Shown here piece after piece: positions 7,239 through 12,489 of a stretch of 12,489 nt of DNA. Under the pieces are notes generated by a model. It was not told the DNA's origin and did no database searches. It worked only from the letters and a program-made list of their open reading frames with translations. The stretch spans positions 1-12,489 of the forward strand of contig JACQEC010000387.1 of NCBI GenBank assembly GCA_016200765.1. Direction: 5' to 3'. Position 1 is the stretch's first letter. Every line of letters starts with the position of its first letter. The DNA comes from Chloroflexota bacterium. GTDB taxonomy: Bacteria > Chloroflexota > Anaerolineae > JACRMK01. The translations under genes were made by a program, and so were the position numbers.

Positions 7239-7919
7239 ACTTCTTTTCACCTTCCGGAAAATGTCGTCAAACATCTCCTCGGTCAATCGTCCGGTCTGCG
7301 TGTTCTGGCGGCTGGGGTGATAGGAGGCGATGACCATATAAGGCCCAACGGTATATTGTCCTGCGTGGCGAAACGCCGGGCGCGGCCTCGGCGGCTCGTG
7401 TCCCACTTCGCGCAGAGCCGCCAAGGTGCCCGCGAAGGCGATCTGGCCGAGCGCCAGAATGACCTGCACCGACGACAGCAACCGAAGGTGCTGGACGAGG
7501 TAAGGGCGGCAATTCGCAATCTCCTTAAGCGTAGGCTTGTTGTCCGGCGGCGCGCAGTGTGCCACGGCGGTAATATAGAGGTCATTCAGCGTCAAGCCGT
7601 CGCCGGAGTGGTGCGAGGTGGATTGGTTGGCGAAATCAGCGCGGAATAGCGCAGGCGTCAGAAAGTCGCCCGAACCGTCGCCCGTAAACATCCGCCCAGT
7701 GCGGTTAGACCCGTGTGCGCCCGGCGCCAACCCTACCATCAGCACTCGCGCCTCTGGGTCGCCGCCGGATGGCACGGGTTTTCCCCAATAGTCCCAATCC
7801 CGAAATGCGCGCCGCTTTTCGAGTGCGATGCGCTGGCGGTAGGCAACCAGCCGCGGACAGCGCTCGCACACCACAATATCACGGTTTAGTTGTTCCAGTG
7901 TTTCACGGGACTGGCTCAT
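7224..7919 (-). CDS. Uracil-DNA glycosylase family 5 (UdgB-like), iron-sulfur type
   Basis: A 231-residue DNA-repair enzyme that should remove uracil, and in this family often hypoxanthine, from DNA as the first step of base-excision repair. Motif 1 is GLAPGAHGSNRTGRMFTGD (residues 63-81). It lacks the polar catalytic Asp/Asn found at this place in families 1 and 4, as is known for family 5. Motif 3 is SYHPSRQNTQTGRLT (199-213), including H201. Four cysteines fit a 4Fe-4S site: C18 and C21 (CERC), C122 and C137. LNDLYITAVAHCAPP (111-125) is also family-typical. The frame is open to a GTG at 7949, but I chose the ATG at 7919 because GGAAGGG (7928-7934) lies 8 nt upstream and the N-terminus then begins shortly before the first cysteines. 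The start overlaps the end of the fusion gene by 17 nt, suggesting co-transcription and coupled translation. Confidence 0.93.
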   Translation of the reverse strand: MSQSRETLEQLNRDIVVCERCPRLVAYRQRIALEKRRAFRDWDYWGKPVPSGGDPEARVLMVGLAPGAHGSNRTGRMFTGDGSGDFLTPALFRADFANQSTSHHSGDGLTLNDLYITAVAHCAPPDNKPTLKEIANCRPYLVQHLRLLSSVQVILALGQIAFAGTLAALREVGHEPPRPRPAFRHAGQYTVGPYMVIASYHPSRQNTQTGRLTEEMFDDIFRKVKRSLSGG

Positions 7920-10900
7920 CGGCTCGTCCCTTCCAGCGCGCTGTGACACGCGCCGGGATCAGCAGGCGCAGCATGTCGCGGTCATCGTCGTCCAGCGCGC
8001 GCAAGACCAACAGGGTTACGCTATACACCGCCAGTGCCGCCGGAATCAACAGCGCGGGCGACGCGGCGGAAAAGGCGGCGCTCAAAAGCCCCATGACACC
8101 TCCCGCCGCCGCCGGACGCCACGCGAGCGCCAGCCAATCCACACTGCCCACATGCCGCCGGATGCCCACATAAAACGGGATCAACAGCGCGAACTCCGAG
8201 AAAATGGTAATGATCGCCGACGCCCGGTAGCTGAACAGGGGGATGAACAAGAGATTGGCGGCCACGTTAAATGTAGCCCCGATCACGAACGCCTTCGTCA
8301 GGTAGCGCTGCTGGTTCACCGCAATGAGCACGTAGTGCGTTACGTTGTTGATGAAGCTTAATGGCATGAAGCCAATGAGCAGCCTCAACGCAATCGCCGC
8401 TTCGGGCAGATAGTCCGGTCCGCCAAACAGCAAGATGATGCCTTCCGCGTACACGAATGACAACACCATCAACGGCACGGCGAGTATGATGAGGTACTTC
8501 AACGACTTGCGATAGGCCCGCATGAGCGCGTCGGGTGCGCCCGCCGCGTAACGCGAGAACACGGGAAACAGCGCAATCGTAAATGTTGACGGCAGAATGT
8601 TGATCCCATCCAGATACCGATACGCCGTTGTGTACCAGCCAACCACGGTATCTCCCCTCATCGGCTGTAACAGCGTCACGTCCACCCGGAAGAACAAGCG
8701 CGACAGCATGTCGTTGAGCATCAGCGGGTACGATGTGCGAACCATGCCCCGCGCAAATGGCGCATCGAACTCTACGCGGGGCGCGAAGAACCGCCGCGCG
8801 AACAGCACGAACAGGATGATCATGGTTGCGACGTTGACCAGAATATTCGCGCCGGCCAATCCCACAAAGCCAAAGCCGGCGAGCAATACGATGACGCTCA
8901 CCGTGACCTTGATCAGCGTCGTGACGACCGTGATGGCCGCCGGATACTCCATCTGCTCGTGGGCGTAAAACACCGAACTGAGCGCCGAGGAGACACCGCT
9001 GGGAATCAAACCTAGCGCCAGCAGGATAATCGCCCACGTCGTATCGTCGGGGAGCGCAAACCACGAGCGCCACAGCCAGAGAACCGCCGCCAATAGCGGG
9101 GTCATCACGATCAACAGCGCCACCCGGAGGAGAGCCGTATTCGAAAGATAGCGGTTAGTCTGCGACCGGTCGCGCGAGACCTCCCGCGTCACCAAGGTGC
9201 TCAATCCGAAGTTGATGAAGATGTCCGCGTAACCGATCATGACGACCGCAAAAGCAAACTTGCCCGCGTTCTCCGGGCCGAGCAAGCGCAGCATGAACGC
9301 CGCGAAAATCGTATCAATCACTTTGTTGAGTAATGAGGTGCCCATCGGCAGCGCGGAGTTCTTCAACACGCGCTTCGCTTCTCGGTCGTGTCTCGCCTCG
9401 CGGTAAAACCGACCCCACAGCCAGTAGCCCGCCATCAGCAGAAGCGCCATCGCCGCCACAAACGACACGTACAATCCGACACGGAACGAAAGCGGGTTGT
9501 ACTTGAAGCGGACCAAGTGAGCGCCTGCCGCCAGCCGCACCGCGCGAAACAATCCGTCGGCGCGAAAAATGGGCGTTTCTCGCTCTACCTGACCGCTAGG
9601 CTGGTCAAACGCTTGCCAGCCGTCAAAATAGGCGTCCGCAAGCACCAACCAGCCATCACAGGCACTGTGCGCCTCAATCACAACCTCCTGCGGCGAGTAT
9701 TTCTGGATCACAACATTCGGCGCGATAGCGCAAGCGGTTGCCGCCGTCGGGATTGGCTCGGCCAGTCCCTCCAGCAAAACTTCACGGGCCGGGTCAAGCC
9801 CTTTCAGGTCAGAACCGTAATCCTTCATCAGGCGTGCCCGCTCCACAACAAAAGCGCGCGGCAGCACATCCTCGTTGCGGTAAATGTTGACCTCGCCGCT
9901 ATAGACTTTCGTGAATTTCGCGCTCGCGAGTGTTTGGGTTGTGATGACATACTTGACATTCGCGAGGTCAAGCAGACGCGACTCCAGCGATCCGCTCCAA
10001 TAGAACGGCGCGATGCGGTTGTAGAGTAGCTCGCCCTGCTGCTCGATCAGGTTCATCCACTCCGAGTATGGTTTCGGGATGATCGAATCGTAACCGCGGA
10101 TGTCCTGCAATCCGTAGAGCATCCCCACATTGGGGTTAAGCGTCTTGTCGCCGGGCGCATCGAGCGAGGCTATGCGAAAGAGTCCCGTGTCCTGCTGTAG
10201 AAATTTCACGGACGGGGGTGTGAAATCCAAGAGTCTCGGCTCTATGGCGGTGTAGAAGCCATTGCCAAACACAAATAGATCGGTCACGACCACCAGAACC
10301 GCCAACGGTTTCCACACGGCCAGCGCGCCCAGGCGCGCCGGTAAGTAGATCGGGCATCGGGAGAGGCGCACCACTGCCCCTGCGCTCAACAGGAAGACGG
10401 CGAATCGCACGAGGTTGACGGCCTCGTAGGAATAGAAAACCCGCGCATCCGGGAACGCGCGCTGGGCCAGGTCGGAGTCGCGCAAGACCCTTTCGGCCAG
10501 CGCGAGAAACGGGGCCGGGATGACAAGGCTCAGCGCGATAATTGCAAGTAGTCCCGCGCCGCATCCGAACGGCAGCCAGCCAAGAATGACATGCATCGAG
10601 AGCGACCTACGGGCATTTTGGCATGCGCCGTCTAATTGGCGGGATAACACCTGCGCGCCAAACCCGGCCATGACCGCGACCGAAAGCGTATAGGGATACA
10701 CCCAGCGGAACGCGCTGTGCAATTGATTAAAGCCGGGTAGGCCATAGAACAAGATAGCGTAAAGCGGGGTGCCAAAAGCAAATAGCAGAGACAGTACCGC
10801 GAGCCCGCTAAACAATCCCACAAACTGCTTAGCCTCGGCCCCTAGGTCAGAGCGGATTAGGGCATAGACAGCGACCAGCGCCAGCACCAGCGGCAGGATG

Positions 10901-11988
10901 CCGACATATGCTCCGGCCTCCACATAATTCTTGACTCCCCAGAAAATCGTATGGATCGGATTGCCGCCGCTATCGCGCGTCACGGCGACCGTCTGCCCGG
11001 CGAAGATGTCGAAATAACTGTGATGCGAGGGGTTACCGAAGAAGTCAGGAATGAGAAATGTCACGACTTGGCGGCTGGGGTATGCCCAGCCTGCCACATC
11101 ACTGTAGCTGACCGAACCCTGTCGAAAACTGTGCGACACTAGCTCATACAAGGGCACGAGCTGCACTGCCGCCAGTGCGCCGCCTAGCCCGACCATTGCG
11201 CCCAGCGCGGCAATCGCCTTAACACCCCACCGTGCCCTATCCCCGCCGCGATTTCTCATCTCGCGGATGATGCGCCACAGCGCGAAGAAGACCATCACCA
11301 TCGCGTTATAGTAGGCGATCTCAACGTGTCCGGCCAGCAGTGACACGCCTAACACCAACGCGCCCAGCGCACTCCAGGCGATCACCTTCCGCCCATTGGC
11401 CGCCGCTCCCGACAGCTGGCGAATAATCATTTCTTCGCAGGTCAATATCAGCGGCAGCCAGCACGCCGCGCTGATGATCATGGGGAAAACAGTCGAGACT
11501 TGGAAGAATGCGCTGAACTGATAGGTCAGCCCGGCAATCAGCGCGCCTGATCGCCCGATGCCCAGCGCGCGCGCCAGACCGTACATCGCCGCGCCCGCGA
11601 TGCCCAACTGAAGCGCGACAAACCAGCCATAAGCGGCCTCTACCGGCATCAAATAAAACAACGCCGAAAACGGATAGAGCGCGGAGTGCTGGCCGGCGGC
11701 CAGAAATGGCACGCCGGTAAACAGGTCAGGGTTCCACAAGGGTAGTTGTCCCTGCTGAAGCGAGGCGACGATGAATTTCTTCCAGCCGTAGTTCTCCAAC
11801 AGCAGGTCCGACAGCAGTTCATTGTGCGGAACGCTCGCGTTGAACGACTCGGCAAACGCGCGCCAGGGCGGAAACGCAAAGAGGTTGTCGGCGGGGATCA
11901 GCGTCAGGCCGCCCAGCGTCACCGGCCAGAAGAGCAGGATGGGGAGCAGGAACAGCCAGAGGACGAGCAACAGTTCAGATCGTTTCAC
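7903..11988 (-). CDS. Fusion protein: YfhO-like GT-C membrane protein plus MOP/Wzx-type oligosaccharide flippase
   Basis: One uninterrupted 1361-residue frame. Residues 1-860 resemble YfhO (PF09586-type) and have about the usual full length of that family: TM1 (5-27); an outer loop with PADNLFAFPPW (32-42), where D34 is a candidate GT-C acidic residue; the family-typical PLWNPDLFTGVPF (83-95); about a dozen membrane segments to residue 577; a large extracytoplasmic region (about 583-835); and a last TM (837-857). A short charged linker (860-876) leads into a complete MOP-superfamily flippase (about 877-1340) with roughly 14 membrane segments, starting LKNSALPMGTSLLNKVID (875-892) and including RLLGPENAGKFAFAVV (901-916). 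Characterised YfhO proteins transfer sugar from a lipid carrier outside the membrane, and MOP flippases move lipid-linked sugars across it; joining both functions here is inference. The GTG start at 11988 has only a weak GAGAG before it, but no other start exists until M114. A strong promoter lies upstream, and udgB overlaps the 3' end. Confidence 0.9.
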   Translation of the reverse strand: MKRSELLLVLWLFLLPILLFWPVTLGGLTLIPADNLFAFPPWRAFAESFNASVPHNELLSDLLLENYGWKKFIVASLQQGQLPLWNPDLFTGVPFLAAGQHSALYPFSALFYLMPVEAAYGWFVALQLGIAGAAMYGLARALGIGRSGALIAGLTYQFSAFFQVSTVFPMIISAACWLPLILTCEEMIIRQLSGAAANGRKVIAWSALGALVLGVSLLAGHVEIAYYNAMVMVFFALWRIIREMRNRGGDRARWGVKAIAALGAMVGLGGALAAVQLVPLYELVSHSFRQGSVSYSDVAGWAYPSRQVVTFLIPDFFGNPSHHSYFDIFAGQTVAVTRDSGGNPIHTIFWGVKNYVEAGAYVGILPLVLALVAVYALIRSDLGAEAKQFVGLFSGLAVLSLLFAFGTPLYAILFYGLPGFNQLHSAFRWVYPYTLSVAVMAGFGAQVLSRQLDGACQNARRSLSMHVILGWLPFGCGAGLLAIIALSLVIPAPFLALAERVLRDSDLAQRAFPDARVFYSYEAVNLVRFAVFLLSAGAVVRLSRCPIYLPARLGALAVWKPLAVLVVVTDLFVFGNGFYTAIEPRLLDFTPPSVKFLQQDTGLFRIASLDAPGDKTLNPNVGMLYGLQDIRGYDSIIPKPYSEWMNLIEQQGELLYNRIAPFYWSGSLESRLLDLANVKYVITTQTLASAKFTKVYSGEVNIYRNEDVLPRAFVVERARLMKDYGSDLKGLDPAREVLLEGLAEPIPTAATACAIAPNVVIQKYSPQEVVIEAHSACDGWLVLADAYFDGWQAFDQPSGQVERETPIFRADGLFRAVRLAAGAHLVRFKYNPLSFRVGLYVSFVAAMALLLMAGYWLWGRFYREARHDREAKRVLKNSALPMGTSLLNKVIDTIFAAFMLRLLGPENAGKFAFAVVMIGYADIFINFGLSTLVTREVSRDRSQTNRYLSNTALLRVALLIVMTPLLAAVLWLWRSWFALPDDTTWAIILLALGLIPSGVSSALSSVFYAHEQMEYPAAITVVTTLIKVTVSVIVLLAGFGFVGLAGANILVNVATMIILFVLFARRFFAPRVEFDAPFARGMVRTSYPLMLNDMLSRLFFRVDVTLLQPMRGDTVVGWYTTAYRYLDGINILPSTFTIALFPVFSRYAAGAPDALMRAYRKSLKYLIILAVPLMVLSFVYAEGIILLFGGPDYLPEAAIALRLLIGFMPLSFINNVTHYVLIAVNQQRYLTKAFVIGATFNVAANLLFIPLFSYRASAIITIFSEFALLIPFYVGIRRHVGSVDWLALAWRPAAAGGVMGLLSAAFSAASPALLIPAALAVYSVTLLVLRALDDDDRDMLRLLIPARVTARWKGRADEPVP

Positions 11989-12020
11989 GCTCTCGAAATG
12001 GGCAGGGGTTGGGTTCCGGT

Positions 12021-12034
12021 CGGCTCTACAGCCG
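12021..12034 (-). other. Small hairpin in the leader of the fusion-gene mRNA
   Basis: CGGCT and AGCCG, separated by four bases, form a perfect 5-bp stem. It lies at the predicted 5' end of the fusion-gene transcript (start near 12032). It could protect the mRNA end or be chance; the stem is short and there is no T-run, so it is not a terminator. Confidence 0.3.
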
Positions 12035-12038
12035 CAAC

Positions 12039-12067
12039 ATTATACACTGGCCGCGCGGGGTGGTCAA
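12039..12067 (-). promoter_or_regulatory. Sigma-70-type promoter of the YfhO-flippase fusion gene
   Basis: On the minus strand, TTGACC (12062-12067) and a perfect TATAAT (12039-12044) are separated by 17 bp. The predicted transcript starts near 12032, leaving a leader of about 44 nt before the GTG at 11988. Confidence 0.75.
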
Positions 12068-12089
12068 CGCAAATTGCCCCGCATTATTT

Positions 12090-12118
12090 TTGACAGGTCA
12101 TCGAAAGGTTGATAGAAT
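12090..12118 (+). promoter_or_regulatory. Sigma-70-type promoter of tRNA-Glu
   Basis: A consensus TTGACA (12090-12095) and TAGAAT (12113-12118) are separated by 17 bp. The start would be near 12125, a few bases before the mature tRNA at 12133. It stands back to back with the fusion-gene promoter, with 22 bp between the two -35 elements. Confidence 0.8.
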
Positions 12119-12132
12119 CGTTAACGGTTCGT

Positions 12133-12205
12133 GGCCTGTTCGTCTAGTGGACTAGGACGCCGCCCTCTCAAGGCAGAAACAGGGATTCGAATTCCCTACG
12201 GGCCA
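12133..12205 (+). tRNA. tRNA-Glu (anticodon CUC)
   Basis: A 73-nt cloverleaf. The acceptor stem GGCCTGT/ACGGGCC has seven pairs (one G-U), followed by discriminator A at 12205; CCA is not encoded. The D arm is GTCT/GGAC, and the T arm is AGGGA/TCCCT around the loop TTCGAAT. The anticodon loop CTCTCAA (12165-12171) has anticodon CTC at 12167-12169, which reads GAG for glutamate, and the overall sequence resembles bacterial tRNA-Glu. The anticodon stem CCGCC/GGCAG contains one C-A mismatch (position 28 with 42). It has its own consensus promoter and no tRNA neighbours in the window. Confidence 0.93.
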
Positions 12206-12356
12206 TACTGTAGGCTGTTCTTCCTCATCATTTTACGCAACACTCTCGCAGATTATAGGGTACCATACGTTCTCACCTCAATAGTATCCCTGCGTAGCCT
12301 GGCCTCGCTCAGTTGCTAAGTTGGAGAGAATAGAAGTTCTGCGTCATCCCTTCCGA
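12206..12356. other. Intergenic stretch between tRNA-Glu and the ABC permease stop
   Basis: About 150 bp between two convergent genes. I see no convincing coding region and no strong hairpin followed by a T-run on either strand. A TATAAT on the minus strand (12252-12257) with TTGAGG (12276-12281) 18 bp away is a possible weak promoter but points antisense into the tRNA, and I give it little weight. Confidence 0.4.
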
Positions 12357-12489
12357 TCACTCATAGCGCAGCGCGTCCATGGGGCTGAGTAGCGCCGCGC
12401 GGCGCGCAGGATACAGCCCGAAGAATAGCCCAATCGCTACCGAAAAGCCAAAAGCGAGCAGGATGGAATCGTGAGAGACGAGCGTCGCC
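12357..12489 (-). CDS. ABC transporter permease, MacB/FtsX type, C-terminal end (cut by window edge)
   Basis: Only the last 43 codons are present. They contain the end of a membrane helix and the signature GLYPARRAALLSPMDALRYE (visible residues 24-43), which is the usual C-terminus of MacB-like and FtsX-like permeases (consensus G-x-x-P-A-x-x-A-A-x-x-P-x-x-A-L-R-x-E). Such proteins work with an ATPase of the LolD/MacB type to move or release lipids, lipoproteins or peptides at the membrane. The substrate and the partner gene, likely further right, cannot be seen. The gene converges on the tRNA. Confidence 0.85.
   Translation of the reverse strand, partial: ATLVSHDSILLAFGFSVAIGLFFGLYPARRAALLSPMDALRYE

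Noticed and set aside
8267..9073. Second minus-strand frame of 268 codons inside the flippase region
   Set aside because: It overlaps the flippase frame in a different phase and encodes an Arg/Gly/His-rich, non-membrane sequence, whereas the main frame gives a clean flippase.
12252..12281. Minus-strand TTGAGG-18 bp-TATAAT
   Set aside because: It points antisense through the tRNA, has a weak -35 element, and there is a better promoter closer to the fusion gene.
1..12489. CRISPR array, mobile element, phage or defence island
   Set aside because: No direct-repeat array, transposase, integrase, terminal inverted repeat or known defence protein was seen on either strand.

Overview
The window reads as a chromosomal segment of a free-living bacterium with moderately high GC. 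I lean towards Chloroflexota. The reasons are the Pro/Thr-rich spacer behind the signal peptide of the secreted beta-propeller, the large YfhO-type membrane protein joined to an oligosaccharide flippase, and the family 5 uracil-DNA glycosylase. This assignment is inference; there is no rRNA or other decisive marker. Several promoters match the housekeeping sigma-70 pattern (-35, 17 bp, -10). No phage, insertion sequence, CRISPR array or recognisable defence system is visible. Gene density is high, and no gene-free stretch exceeds about 155 bp.

Layout from left to right. Positions 1-429 (minus) hold the N-terminal part of an M20-family metallopeptidase, cut by the window edge. It sits 11 nt behind an acyl-CoA synthetase of the acetyl-CoA synthetase type (441-2402, minus), and the two look like one transcription unit. 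A compact 116-bp divergent promoter region separates this unit from an SDR-family oxidoreductase on the plus strand (2519-3268). The SDR gene converges with an 8-bp gap on an Hsp70/YegD-like ATPase (3277-4626, minus).

The right-hand two thirds are transcribed leftwards. In transcription order they are a 1361-residue fusion protein (YfhO-like GT-C domain plus MOP/Wzx flippase, 7903-11988), a family 5 uracil-DNA glycosylase (7224-7919, overlapping the fusion gene by 17 nt), asparaginyl-tRNA synthetase (5870-7174, with its own promoter inside the end of the glycosylase gene), a secreted seven-bladed beta-propeller protein (4664-5869, starting at the base after the asnS stop codon), and the Hsp70-like gene.

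Upstream of the fusion gene, back-to-back consensus promoters drive the fusion gene leftwards and a tRNA-Glu(CUC) rightwards (12133-12205). The right edge holds the last 43 codons of a MacB/FtsX-type ABC transporter permease (minus).

The most notable object is the YfhO-Wzx fusion. It puts in one polypeptide a flippase, which moves lipid-linked sugars across the membrane, and a GT-C-type protein, which in characterised three-component systems uses a lipid-linked sugar on the outer face. The rest is mostly housekeeping and metabolic genes with some points of interest: the acyl pocket of the synthetase, overlapping divergent promoters, a His motif repeated once per propeller blade, and a mismatch in the tRNA anticodon stem.
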